From Candidatus Kutchimonas denitrificans (GTDB lineage: Bacteria; Gemmatimonadota; Gemmatimonadetes; Palauibacterales; KS3-K002): a DNA stretch of 64,000 nucleotides. The stretch spans positions 1 to 64,000 of the forward strand of contig JAACAK010000120.1 in assembly GCA_011774835.1 (NCBI GenBank). The letters run 5' to 3'. The notes below the pieces were generated by a model. The model was not told the origin of the DNA and made no database searches. It worked only from the letters and a program-made list of their open reading frames with translations. Both the position numbers and the translations under genes were made by a program. Below are positions 8,648-17,994 of the stretch, in pieces (within the stretch, counting starts at the first letter, position 1; each line of letters opens with the position of its first letter).

Positions 8648-10332
8648 TCGCCGCCGCCGTTTCCCTCCGCCGCCCGTCGGTCTAGCATCTCCTGCACCTC
8701 ACGGATTGGGCACTTCGAGCCGCCGGCCTCGCTGAACGTGCCTTGGGCGCCCTCGGCGCCGGCACGGATCTCCCGGGCCCGCAGCTCGCTGAACATCACC
8801 ATCATCGTCTCGACGTCGAACGTGTCGGCCTCGATCATCGCCTGCTTGTTCTCGTCCATGACCTGGACCGTCACGTGCTCGGCGTCCCGGCTCTTCGCGA
8901 AGCGCTCCACCGTCGACCGGGCCAACGGTCGGGCGATCAGCGGCACCAGCTCCAGCCGCTCCCACGCCTCCTTCGACCACGTCACGCCGCCCCGCGCCCG
9001 GGCCCGCGCCGCCTCGCGGTCGCTGCCCATCGGGCACATCGGGACCGGTCGGTCCGCCAGCGCCTCCTCCGCCTTCACCTCCGCCCGGGCGATCTCCTCC
9101 GCCTGGCCGATCCCCATCACCAGCTGCATGTGGGTCGGCAGCAGCGACCCTATCGCCTGGTCGAGCAGCTCGTTGGTCACGACATCGAACCCGCGCTCCT
9201 CGACCCACTCCTCCACCGCGTTGCGGGCGATCCCCTGGGCGAACGGCGGTACCCGCTGAATGCGGACGGCCGCCAGCGGGTCCCACTCGAGGCCCGCCAC
9301 CCCGTCCTCTTCGATCCACGGCACATCCTCCGGCCGCACGTCCACCGTGCCGGTCAGCAGGACGTCGCACGGCGCCAACCGCACCAGGTTCTCCACCTGC
9401 GAGCCCATATCCGTGCCCTCGATCCGGTGCGAGCCGTGGCGCGCGAGCACCAACAGGGTCGGCTCCAGCTCCTCGATGTATTCGAGGATGCTCTCGAACG
9501 GCTTGCCGATCAGAACCTGCGAGCCCGTCTCGACTTCGGGGTAACCCTCGGCCATCTTCTCGGCCCGCATCAGGTTCGCCTTGCACAGCTTGAGCAGGCC
9601 CTTGTCGATGATGTTGTTGTGCAGCTCCTCCTGCTCCTCGAACTTGAACACCCGACTGGCCTGGTAGCTCAGCACGTCCTTGATGTTGTTGAACGCGATG
9701 TGATGGAAATCGAGGTCGAAGGCGCTGCAGAACTCCACCCGCGCTTCGAACTCGCGCGCCAGCTCCAGCGCGACCCGCGCCGCACGGTAGCTGTACGAGC
9801 TCCCATCCACGCACACCAGGTAGACCCCGTCCCGCAGCGGCCGGTCGGTCCGTGTAATCAGCAGATCCTTCTCCAGCCGCCGCATCACCCGCGACACTAC
9901 ACCGCCCAGCTGCGAATGCGGCTGACGGCCCAGGCCGTGCGCGCCCATCGCGCACAGGTCGTAGCCGTTGCAGTTCACCTCCCGAGCGATCTCCTCGAAG
10001 TGGATCCCCTCCAGCAGCTGCCGCTTCATCTTGACGCCCGCCGCCTTCACCTGCTCCTCCATCCGGTCCAGGAACGAATCGCTGATCAGCTGCAGGCCCT
10101 TCTCGATCAGTTTGTCGTGAATCTTTCGCTGACGCTGGATCTCCTCTTTCGGCTGGAAGCGGGCGGGCAGGCCGGATTCGAGCTGGCGAAACCGCACGTC
10201 GTGCAGCTTCGCCGCGTAGACGTGGTTGCCCACCACGCCGGCCTCGCACTTCCGGGCCAGCTCGATGGCGCGGTGAATCGCGTAATCGCACTCCTGCGAG
10301 TTGTCACAGGGAACGAAGACCTCTCTGTACAT
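8644..10332 (-). CDS. Tandem universal-stress-protein (UspA) domains fused to a C-terminal PCP_red-like domain
   Basis: 562 aa; YREVFVPCDNSQECDYAIHRAIELARK and VYLVCVDGSSYSYRAARVALELAREFEARVE Usp starts; C-terminal VTWSKEAWERLELVPLIARPLARSTVERFAKSRDAEHVTVQVMDE. Confidence 0.85.
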   Translation of the reverse strand: MYREVFVPCDNSQECDYAIHRAIELARKCEAGVVGNHVYAAKLHDVRFRQLESGLPARFQPKEEIQRQRKIHDKLIEKGLQLISDSFLDRMEEQVKAAGVKMKRQLLEGIHFEEIAREVNCNGYDLCAMGAHGLGRQPHSQLGGVVSRVMRRLEKDLLITRTDRPLRDGVYLVCVDGSSYSYRAARVALELAREFEARVEFCSAFDLDFHHIAFNNIKDVLSYQASRVFKFEEQEELHNNIIDKGLLKLCKANLMRAEKMAEGYPEVETGSQVLIGKPFESILEYIEELEPTLLVLARHGSHRIEGTDMGSQVENLVRLAPCDVLLTGTVDVRPEDVPWIEEDGVAGLEWDPLAAVRIQRVPPFAQGIARNAVEEWVEERGFDVVTNELLDQAIGSLLPTHMQLVMGIGQAEEIARAEVKAEEALADRPVPMCPMGSDREAARARARGGVTWSKEAWERLELVPLIARPLARSTVERFAKSRDAEHVTVQVMDENKQAMIEADTFDVETMMVMFSELRAREIRAGAEGAQGTFSEAGGSKCPIREVQEMLDRRAAEGNGGGE

Positions 10333-10659
10333 GGATCCCTCGGTGCCCAGGGTTCTTCAGGAGATCCGCGAGCGAATCACCTGTTGGATGTTGCCGGCTT
10401 GTCTGTGTTCCATGCCACAGCAGAAGGCGGGAGGCTCGCGGCGAGCTTCCCGTTCATGACTCGGTTCTGTTCTCGACCCGGCTCCCGGCCTCCGTGGTCG
10501 TCGGGGGCGAGGGGCGAAGCGACACGGAGCGATCCCGATCTATGCAAAAACCGATAACAGGAATTATTATCGCGGATTACAACCGAGCGAGTATAGCTGG
10601 CCTTACCGGCGGCTGTCAACCAAACCGCGCAACCGGGTTTCGGTTCGACCACCGGCCGC

Positions 10660-10911
10660 TCAGGCCTCCGGGGCCAGCTGGGTGCCGTCCTCCCCGAAGA
10701 TGAGGATCGCGCTGACCGGACAGGATTCGGCCGCCCCGACGAGCGCCTCGAGGGGCGGCTCCTCGAGGTCGACCAGGACGGCCAGGTTGTCCTCGTTCAG
10801 TTCGAAGGCATCGGGCGCGGCTTCGACGCAGTCGGCGAAGCCGGAACACAGCTCGTGATCGATCTGCAGCGTGACGGCGTGTGCTGCCGAGACCTTTTCG
10901 TGCAGCGTCAT
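10660..10911 (-). CDS. Small ferredoxin with three candidate cluster cysteines ([3Fe-4S] type)
   Basis: 83 aa; CSGFADCVEAAPDAF ... ESCPVSAI. Confidence 0.88.
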   Translation of the reverse strand: MTLHEKVSAAHAVTLQIDHELCSGFADCVEAAPDAFELNEDNLAVLVDLEEPPLEALVGAAESCPVSAILIFGEDGTQLAPEA

Positions 10912-10923
10912 GTCCTGACCTCC

Positions 10924-11346
10924 TCACATCTCCTCGATGCCCAGCTGGGCCCGGGCCTCGTCCATCACCGTCAGGGTTATCTCGCTGAGCCCGCGCTCCC
11001 GGGCCCACTCCATATAGAGTTTTCGCACTGTGCCGCGGACGAAACCGGGTACGCGGCCCAACCGTTTCTCCGCTTCGTCGCTCCAGACCGGGTCGGGGCC
11101 CGACGGGTCCGGATGGCGGGTCTCGAGATGAGAGCGAACCGATTCGAACGGCTGCGCTTCGGCGGCGCTGTCGCTGAGGTCGACGCAGAGGCTGTCGACC
11201 ATCCGGGTCTCCATCGGGTTGGTGAGCATGGCGACCTGGCGATCGCAATTCGGACAGCGGAACGTGATCGCCATCGTCCCGTCACCCGGCGCGGCGCTCT
11301 CGACCGACTTCATCTGCGCGTCGCAGTCCACACAGAGAAACTTCAT
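10924..11346 (-). CDS. Zinc-ribbon protein with C-terminal PCP_red-like domain
   Basis: 140 aa; MKFLCVDCDAQMKSVE...FRCPNCDRQVAML (two CxxC); C-terminal WSDEAEKRLGRVPGFVRGTVRKLYMEWARERGLSEITLTVMDEAR. Confidence 0.82.
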   Translation of the reverse strand: MKFLCVDCDAQMKSVESAAPGDGTMAITFRCPNCDRQVAMLTNPMETRMVDSLCVDLSDSAAEAQPFESVRSHLETRHPDPSGPDPVWSDEAEKRLGRVPGFVRGTVRKLYMEWARERGLSEITLTVMDEARAQLGIEEM

Positions 11347-11357
11347 CTAACCTTACC

Positions 11358-12260
11358 TCACGATCCGTTTTCGTAGAACTGCCGGACCGCCCGCGCCAGA
11401 TCACGAACCGCCCGGGCCGCCGGGGCGTCGGGGCGCCCGAGCACGTCGGGGCGTCCGGCGTCGCCCTCGGCGCCGAAGCGCGGGTCGAACGGCACGGCGG
11501 CCAGGCGCGGCACCCCCTCGAACGGCGCGGCCTCGGTGCTGAACAGCGGGCCGATCCGGCCGCAGTCCGGACAAAGGTAGCCCGACATGTTCTCCACGTA
11601 GCCGACGATCGGGATCCCCAGCTCTTTCACCATGGTGAGCGACTTGCTCACCACGAAGCGCGACAGCTCCGACGGGATCGTCACGGCCAGCGCGCCGCCC
11701 AGCCCCGGAAGCAGGTCGTGGACCGGCGCGATCCGATCGGTCCCGGGCGGAAGATCCAGGATCAGGTAGTCCAGGTCGCCCCACGCCGTATCGGACAGGA
11801 ACTCGCGCAGGGCGTTCGCCTCCAGCGTGCCGCGCCACAGGAAGCTCCCCGACTCGGTTCCGCGCCAGCGGACCGGGCTGTCGGGGCCTTCCAGCCACAA
11901 ATCCATCGACATCACCTTCACGGCCGCCGCCCCGACGGCCGGCGCTATCCCGTCTCCCTCGACCCGGAGCGACGATCGTTCGACACCCAGCAGCCGGGGC
12001 ATCGACGGGCCGTTGAGATCGGCGTCGAGCACACCGACTGACGCACCCTGGTCCGCCAGACACGCCGCCAGGTTCGCGGCGATCAGGCTCTTCCCCACAC
12101 CGCCCTTGCCGCTCAGAACCGCCAGCGTATGTCGGACCCCGGCCAGTCGGCGCTCGAGCCGCTGCCGCCGCTCGGCCAGCTGGCCGGCGATATCGGCGGC
12201 CGTCCCCTCCGTCAGCTCGGCGTACGTGCGCCGCCGGTCGGACGGACTCACAGATCCCAC
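11358..12260 (-). CDS. Mrp/NBP35/ApbC-type P-loop ATPase (Fe-S carrier family)
   Basis: 300 aa; deviant Walker A VLSGKGGVGKSLIAANLA; ENMSGYLCPDCG CxxC. Confidence 0.93.
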   Translation of the reverse strand: MGSVSPSDRRRTYAELTEGTAADIAGQLAERRQRLERRLAGVRHTLAVLSGKGGVGKSLIAANLAACLADQGASVGVLDADLNGPSMPRLLGVERSSLRVEGDGIAPAVGAAAVKVMSMDLWLEGPDSPVRWRGTESGSFLWRGTLEANALREFLSDTAWGDLDYLILDLPPGTDRIAPVHDLLPGLGGALAVTIPSELSRFVVSKSLTMVKELGIPIVGYVENMSGYLCPDCGRIGPLFSTEAAPFEGVPRLAAVPFDPRFGAEGDAGRPDVLGRPDAPAARAVRDLARAVRQFYENGS

Positions 12261-12685
12261 GCCGCCCGGGCCAGCATCCAGGCGGCCACCGCGGTGACCA
12301 GGAACGGCCCCAGGAAGAACCCCGTGTTCGGCTGCGCGAACAGGTAGATCGCCCGGATGAAGACGACGATGGCCAGCGCCATCGTGAACCAGCGCACCTG
12401 TCGCCAGATGAAGAAGGGGAAGCCCACCGTGATCAGGAACCCGATCGGAATCAGAACCCAGGCGGCGACCCGCGGATAGCCGTGCAGGTTCCAGTCGCTG
12501 CGGACGCCCATGGCGACGATCCGGGACAGATAGAACGCGCCGTAGCCGAAGTAGACGACGGCGGCCTGACGATACTTTCGCGTCCGGGGATCGAGGCTCG
12601 AACTCTCCGCCGGGCCCACGGCGGTCTCACTCACCGACTCCATGATCGGCCAGCGTAGAGGCGTACCGGCCGTCGTGTCAAGCAT
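12248..12685 (-). CDS. Small multi-TM membrane protein, unknown function
   Basis: 145 aa (or start at M 12643); several hydrophobic segments; overlaps both neighbouring genes. Confidence 0.7.
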   Translation of the reverse strand: MLDTTAGTPLRWPIMESVSETAVGPAESSSLDPRTRKYRQAAVVYFGYGAFYLSRIVAMGVRSDWNLHGYPRVAAWVLIPIGFLITVGFPFFIWRQVRWFTMALAIVVFIRAIYLFAQPNTGFFLGPFLVTAVAAWMLARAAWDL

Positions 12686-14030
12686 CGCCGGGCGGCGTCG
12701 CGTCGTCTTCGACGCCGGCGCCGCTTTCGGCCTCGAGCATCTTCCGCACGAACGACGGGACGTTGCCGATCCGGCCGCTCAGCGTCCGCTCCCGCACCTC
12801 CTGCATCAGTTCGGCGGTCACCTGCGGCTGGCCCCGTTCGGCGGCGTAGCTCTCCATCCGCTTCGCCAGCATGCCGCGAACGAACGACGGGACTCGTTCC
12901 AGCCGCGCTCGCGCCTCCGCCGTCCACGGCAACGTGCCGTCCAGCTCCATCCCGTAGGTCGTCTTCCCCGCAAAGCTGATCGGCTCGAACCCGTAGGCGC
13001 CGGGCTCGTACACGCACCACGGGTCCTCCGCCATGAAGTCCCCCGTCGCACCGTACGCCCGGGCCCGACAGCCGCCGCAAACCGAGTTGAACTCGCACGC
13101 GCCGCAGCGCCCGCCCAGCGTCTTCCGCCGGCGGATGCGCTGAAAGACGTCGGACTCCTCCCAGATCTCCCGGAACGACCGCTGGCGCAAGTTGCCGCCG
13201 TATACCGGCAGGTAGGGGCAGGGCGTCATGTCGCCGTTGGGACGAATCCCCAGGTAGTGCGTGCCGGCGGGACAGCCGCCGGCCCCGGCGGCAAAGCTCT
13301 TCAGGAAAGGCGAGTCCGGGTCGTTCTGGTAGAGCATCCGCTGGTAATGGGGCGCGCACTTCGAGTTCACCAGCATCCGGCCGGCGAACTCCTCCTGCAG
13401 CTTCATCAGCTCAGCCAGAGTCTCCTCGTACTCGTCGGCCGAGATGTCGCTGGTATACGCACCGCGTCCGGTGGGCACCAGGAAATAGAGGTTGTAGACG
13501 CGGGCCCCGAGCTCGTGGGCGAAGCGGGCCAGCTCGACGATCGAGTCGCGGTTGTGCCGCCCGATCGTCGTCTGGACGATGAACGGCAGGCCCGCCGCTC
13601 TCAGTACCTTCGACCCCTCCACAGTGTTGTCCCAGGCGCCCTGCACACCCCGGAAGGCATCGTGGGTCGCCGCCTCGAGGGAATCGAGGGAGAGGGCGAC
13701 GCCGCGGATGCCCGCTTCGATCATCCGCCGGCACAGCTCCGGCGTGATCAGCACTCCGTTGGTCCCCACCACCACCCAGAGCCCCTTCGAGTTGGCGTAC
13801 GACGCGATCTCGAACACGTCCTTCCGCAGCAGCGGCTCACCGCCGGTCAGGATCAACAGCGCTTCCGGGTTGACCTCGCAGATCCCGTCCACCACCCGGA
13901 GACACTCCTCGGTCGACAGCTCGTCCCGCGCCTCGCCCTTCGAGATGCGACCGGCGCTGATGTAGCAGTGCTCGCAACGCAGGTTGCACTTCTTGGTCAG
14001 GTTCCACGAGATGACATGACTGCGGTACAT
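12678..14030 (-). CDS. Radical SAM/SPASM enzyme (AhbD/NirJ-like) with C-terminal PCP_red-like extension
   Basis: 450 aa; CNLRCEHC; SPASM-like CGACEFNSVCGGCRARAYGATGDFMAEDPWC; tail WTAEARARLERVPSFVRGMLAKRMESYAAERGQPQVTAELMQEVRERTLSGRIGNVPSFVRKMLEAE. Confidence 0.9.
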   Translation of the reverse strand: MYRSHVISWNLTKKCNLRCEHCYISAGRISKGEARDELSTEECLRVVDGICEVNPEALLILTGGEPLLRKDVFEIASYANSKGLWVVVGTNGVLITPELCRRMIEAGIRGVALSLDSLEAATHDAFRGVQGAWDNTVEGSKVLRAAGLPFIVQTTIGRHNRDSIVELARFAHELGARVYNLYFLVPTGRGAYTSDISADEYEETLAELMKLQEEFAGRMLVNSKCAPHYQRMLYQNDPDSPFLKSFAAGAGGCPAGTHYLGIRPNGDMTPCPYLPVYGGNLRQRSFREIWEESDVFQRIRRRKTLGGRCGACEFNSVCGGCRARAYGATGDFMAEDPWCVYEPGAYGFEPISFAGKTTYGMELDGTLPWTAEARARLERVPSFVRGMLAKRMESYAAERGQPQVTAELMQEVRERTLSGRIGNVPSFVRKMLEAESGAGVEDDATPPGDA

Positions 14031-14151
14031 GCCGGGGCTGCCTCCAGTCGCTCACGAAGTTCCGGGCCAAACCCTATAGCTATCGACGGCCCGGCGGCGC
14101 GGCAAGCGGGCCGGGGCTGCCGGGTGTCCCGCGCGACTCTATCTTGCCCCC

Positions 14152-14832
14152 ATGCAGAAACCCGGACTCTCCACCCTCGTGCTGACCTCGATCGGCCTCC
14201 TCTTCGCGGCACTCGTGGTCGTGCTGATCGTCAGCAGCCTGGTGCGGCCCAGCGTGCGGGAGTTCGCTCCCACCGCCCCGAACCCGGAAGCGGTCGGCGA
14301 GCGGTCGGTGGGGCCCCGGCTCTATACCGTCGACGCGACCGCGCACGACCGCTGGGTCTACTTCGACTTCTCCCGCGGCTCCGTGGTCGATGTCGATTCG
14401 CGTCGTTCGCTCGATTGGGACCTCGCCTTTCAGCGGCACCGGATGATCAGCAACGGCGGCGACACGAACCCGGCGGGCCGAGGGGCCGTTGCCGACCTGG
14501 GTCCGATCCGCATCGACTCGGCGCTGACCGTGCCGGAGGACGACTGGACGACCGACGAGGGACGGGGCGACACCCCGCGCAACCCGGTCCTCGAGGACTG
14601 GTACGACTACAGCTGGACCTCGCACATCCTGCGACCCGCGGACCGCGTGCTGGCGATCCGCACCGCCGACGGCCGTTACGCGGCCCTCCGGTTCGTCGGC
14701 TACTACTGCCCCGGCGGCCGGCCCGGCTGCGTCAGCTTCGTTTACCGCTACCAGGGGGACGGGTCGAAGACGTTCGCGCCAGCGGCCGCCAGCGCCGCCG
14801 ACTCCGCCGCAAACGGCACCGCCGCAGGTTGA
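14152..14832 (+). CDS. HmuY-like putative heme-binding exported protein
   Basis: 226 aa; N-terminal TM/signal; VDVDSRRSLDWDLAFQRHRMISNGGDTNPAGRGAVADLG resembles the HmuY core. Confidence 0.6.
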   Translation: MQKPGLSTLVLTSIGLLFAALVVVLIVSSLVRPSVREFAPTAPNPEAVGERSVGPRLYTVDATAHDRWVYFDFSRGSVVDVDSRRSLDWDLAFQRHRMISNGGDTNPAGRGAVADLGPIRIDSALTVPEDDWTTDEGRGDTPRNPVLEDWYDYSWTSHILRPADRVLAIRTADGRYAALRFVGYYCPGGRPGCVSFVYRYQGDGSKTFAPAAASAADSAANGTAAG

Positions 14833-14904
14833 CCGCCGGTCCAGATTTACTATCGTTTCCGCCAGCCGAACGGGCTCTAACACAAGAGAAACAGCCGAGG
14901 AAAC

Positions 14905-16002
14905 GTGATCGGTGCCGGTGAGTTAGCGGGCGGGCGTGGCCGGCGTTTGCTCAACCCCATTTACTATACGATCGTGATCGTCAGCTCCGCCCTCCTGGGG
15001 TGCGGGCAGGACTATCCTCAGAGCACGATCGATCCGGCCAGCGGGGACTTCGGGGCGGCGATTCACAGTCTCTACCAGACCGTGTTCTGGTGGACCATGC
15101 TGATCCTCGCCGTCGTCTGGGGGGTCCTCGGCTGGGTGCTGTTCCGCTACCGGGCCCGGCCGGGCGGACCGGAGCCGAAGCGGATCCACGGCCACCTGGG
15201 ACTGGAGATCGGGTGGACGGTGGGCGCCGCGATCATCGTGGTCCTGATCACGATCCCGACGATCCATACCGTGTTCCAGACCCAGAGGGAGGCCGGTGAA
15301 GACGCCCTGGTCGTCGAGGTCATCGGCCACCAGTGGTGGTGGGAGTTCCGGTACCCCGAGCAGGACGTGGTCACGGCGAACGAGCTGCACCTGCCCGTCG
15401 GCCGGCAGGTCGACCTGCGTCTCTGGTCGGCGGACGTGATCCACTCGTTCTGGGTCCCACGGCTGGGCGGCAAGCGCGACCTCAATCCCCTGGTCCGAAA
15501 GCCCGACGGCAGCCTGGCGATCAACCGCCTGACCTTCACGGTGGACGAGGCGGGGACGTTCATGGGGCAGTGCGCCGAGTTCTGCGGACCGGCCCACAGC
15601 CTGATGGGCCTGAGAGTGATCGCCGCGCCGGAGCCCGAGTTCGAGGAATGGGTCGAGCGCATGAAGACGCCGGTGGAGCCGGACAGCGGCAGCCTGGCCG
15701 CCCGGGGTCGCGAGGTCTTCATGGGTGCCACCTGCGTCGCCTGCCACGCCATCGCCGGGACGAACGCCCGGGGTCGGTTGGGTCCGGACCTGACGCGGCT
15801 GGGCGCGCGGACGACGATCGGGGCCGGCCTGCTGGAGAACACGCGGGAGAACCTGGCCGCCTGGATCACCGCGCCGGCCGAGTTCAAGCCGGGTGTGAAG
15901 ATGCCGGGCGTGGCCGAGGAGGGCGGCGGTTTTCCGCCCACCGGCCTGTCGTCGGAACAGGTCGAGGCGGTGGCGGCCTACCTGGCGAGCCTCGGCCGGT
16001 GA
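14905..16002 (+). CDS. coxB: Cytochrome c oxidase subunit II with fused C-terminal cytochrome c (caa3-type)
   Basis: 365 aa; lipobox ALLGCGQ; CuA CAEFCGPAHSLMGLRV; CVACH heme motif. Confidence 0.96.
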   Translation: MIGAGELAGGRGRRLLNPIYYTIVIVSSALLGCGQDYPQSTIDPASGDFGAAIHSLYQTVFWWTMLILAVVWGVLGWVLFRYRARPGGPEPKRIHGHLGLEIGWTVGAAIIVVLITIPTIHTVFQTQREAGEDALVVEVIGHQWWWEFRYPEQDVVTANELHLPVGRQVDLRLWSADVIHSFWVPRLGGKRDLNPLVRKPDGSLAINRLTFTVDEAGTFMGQCAEFCGPAHSLMGLRVIAAPEPEFEEWVERMKTPVEPDSGSLAARGREVFMGATCVACHAIAGTNARGRLGPDLTRLGARTTIGAGLLENTRENLAAWITAPAEFKPGVKMPGVAEEGGGFPPTGLSSEQVEAVAAYLASLGR

Positions 16003-16038
16003 GTCGGCGAATCCACCCTTGTCATCAGGAGCCGTTGC

Positions 16039-17910
16039 ATGGCAGATGCGATAGCTAGCGAGAGGGGCCCGCAACGGGCCCACGCCGAGGGACACGGCGC
16101 GGCGGCTCTCTACACCGATCCGGGCGGGCTCTGGGCGACGATCCGCGGCTGGATCACCACGGTGGACCACAAGCGGATCGGCATCATGTACGCCAGCGCC
16201 GCGCTGTTCTTCCTGCTGGTGGGCGGACTGGAGGCGCTGCTGATCCGGGTGCAGCTGGCCGTGCCCGAGAACGACTTCATCGGCGCCGAGACGTACAACC
16301 AACTGTTCACCATGCATGGCACCACGATGATCTTCCTGGTCGCCATGCCGCTGGCCGTCGCTTTCTTCAACTACATCGTGCCGCTGCAGATCGGCGCGCG
16401 GGACGTGGCTTTCCCGCGTCTGAACGCGCTGTCGTTCTGGGTCTTCCTGTTCGGCGGCCTCTTCCTCAACTCGAGCTGGCTGTTCGGCGCCGCGCCCAAC
16501 ACCAGCTGGGTCGGCTACGCCAACCTGACCTCGGTCCAGTACTCGCCGGGCCTCAACGTCGACTTCTGGGTGATCGGCCTGTCGATCGTCGGGATCAGCT
16601 CGCTGATCGGCGCGATCAACTTCATCACCACGATCATCAACCTCCGCGCCCCCGGGCTGACGCTGATGCGCATGCCGCTGTTCACCTGGATGACCTTCGT
16701 CACCAGCTGGATCCTGGCGACGGCGATCCCGGTCATCGCGGTGGCGCTGATCTTCCTGGCGGCGGACCGCTTCTTCGCCACCAACTTCTTCGTGCCCGGC
16801 GCCGGCGGCGACCCGGTGCTCTGGCAGCATCTGTTCTGGATCTTCGGGCACCCCGAGGTCTACATCCTCATCCTGCCGTCGTTCGGCATCATCTCCGAGG
16901 TCGTGCCCACCTTCTCGCGCAAGCCGCTGTTCGGCTACCCGATCGTGGTCTACGCCGGCATCCTGATCGGCTTCATCGGCTGGGGCGTGTGGAGCCACCA
17001 CATGTTCACCACCGGGCTCGGGCCCATCGCCGACTCGTTCTTCGTGGCCAGCACGATGATCATCGCCATCCCGACCGGCGTGAAGATCTTCAACTGGCTG
17101 GCCACCATGTGGGGCGGCGCGCTCCGCTTCACCACGGCGATGCTGTTCGCCATCGGGCTGGTCGCCATCTTCACCATCGGCGGCCTGTCGGGGATCATGC
17201 ATGCCTCGGCGCCGGTCGACCTGCAGCAGCACGACTCGTACTTCGTCGTCGCCCACTTCCACTACACGATCGTCGGCGGCGCCGTCACCGGTCTGTTCGC
17301 CGGGTTCTACTACTGGTACCCGAAGGTGACCGGCCGCCTGATGAGCGAGACGCTCGGGAAGTGGCACTTCTGGACCTTCATCGTCGGGTTCAACCTGACC
17401 TTCTTCCCCCAGCACTTCGTCGGGCTCTTCGGCATGCCGCGCCGCGTCTTCACCTATCCGGCCGAGCTGGGCCTGGGGGGCTGGAACATGGCCTCGACGA
17501 TCGGAGCGTTCATCTTCGGGGTCAGCACGCTGATCTTCGTCTGGAACCTGATCCGCAGCGCCCGGCGCGGTACGCCGGCGGCGGCGAACCCCTGGGACGC
17601 GCCGACCCTCGAGTGGTCGGTGCCGTCGCCACCGCCGCACTACAACTTCGCCGAGATCCCCGAGGTCGAGAGCCGGGACCCGCTCTGGAAGGGGGCCGCC
17701 GCGGGACCCGACCGGGCCGTGGCGACCGGCGGCGATGAGCCGCACATGCCGTCGCCCTCCGCCTGGCCCATCCTGACGGCGCTGGGGATCAGTTTGACCT
17801 GGATCCTCCTGATGGCCCGGATCTGGTGGGTGCCGCTCATCGGCCTCGCCGTGACGGCGGTCTGCGTCTACTCGTGGGCGTTCCAGCCGGCGTTCCGGGC
17901 CGAGAGTTGA
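16039..17910 (+). CDS. coxA: Cytochrome c oxidase subunit I (second copy)
   Basis: 623 aa; VDHKRIGIMY, LLWQ-like VLWQHLFWIFGHPEVYILILP, VVAHFHYTIVGG. Confidence 0.98.
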   Translation: MADAIASERGPQRAHAEGHGAAALYTDPGGLWATIRGWITTVDHKRIGIMYASAALFFLLVGGLEALLIRVQLAVPENDFIGAETYNQLFTMHGTTMIFLVAMPLAVAFFNYIVPLQIGARDVAFPRLNALSFWVFLFGGLFLNSSWLFGAAPNTSWVGYANLTSVQYSPGLNVDFWVIGLSIVGISSLIGAINFITTIINLRAPGLTLMRMPLFTWMTFVTSWILATAIPVIAVALIFLAADRFFATNFFVPGAGGDPVLWQHLFWIFGHPEVYILILPSFGIISEVVPTFSRKPLFGYPIVVYAGILIGFIGWGVWSHHMFTTGLGPIADSFFVASTMIIAIPTGVKIFNWLATMWGGALRFTTAMLFAIGLVAIFTIGGLSGIMHASAPVDLQQHDSYFVVAHFHYTIVGGAVTGLFAGFYYWYPKVTGRLMSETLGKWHFWTFIVGFNLTFFPQHFVGLFGMPRRVFTYPAELGLGGWNMASTIGAFIFGVSTLIFVWNLIRSARRGTPAAANPWDAPTLEWSVPSPPPHYNFAEIPEVESRDPLWKGAAAGPDRAVATGGDEPHMPSPSAWPILTALGISLTWILLMARIWWVPLIGLAVTAVCVYSWAFQPAFRAES

Positions 17911-17920
17911 TGTCGGACGA

Positions 17921-17983
17921 GAGAACAGAGAACAGAGAACAGAGAACAGAGAACAGAGAACAGAGAACAGAGAACACGGAACA
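17921..17983. repeat. Heptanucleotide tandem repeat (gagaaca)x8 plus one degenerate copy (cggaaca)
   Basis: Read directly: eight exact copies 17921-17976 between coxA and coxC. Confidence 0.97.
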
Positions 17984-17994
17984 GTTGGAGGAAG

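Noticed and set aside
8644-14030. Bacteriochlorophyll biosynthesis or phototrophy based on PCP_red domains
   Set aside because: No BchN/BchB core, BchL, reaction-centre or other pigment genes are seen; the domain alone is not evidence for phototrophy
12678-14030. Heme d1 biosynthesis/denitrification (NirJ) assignment
   Set aside because: No nirS or other nir genes in the window; only AhbD/NirJ-like family membership is supportable
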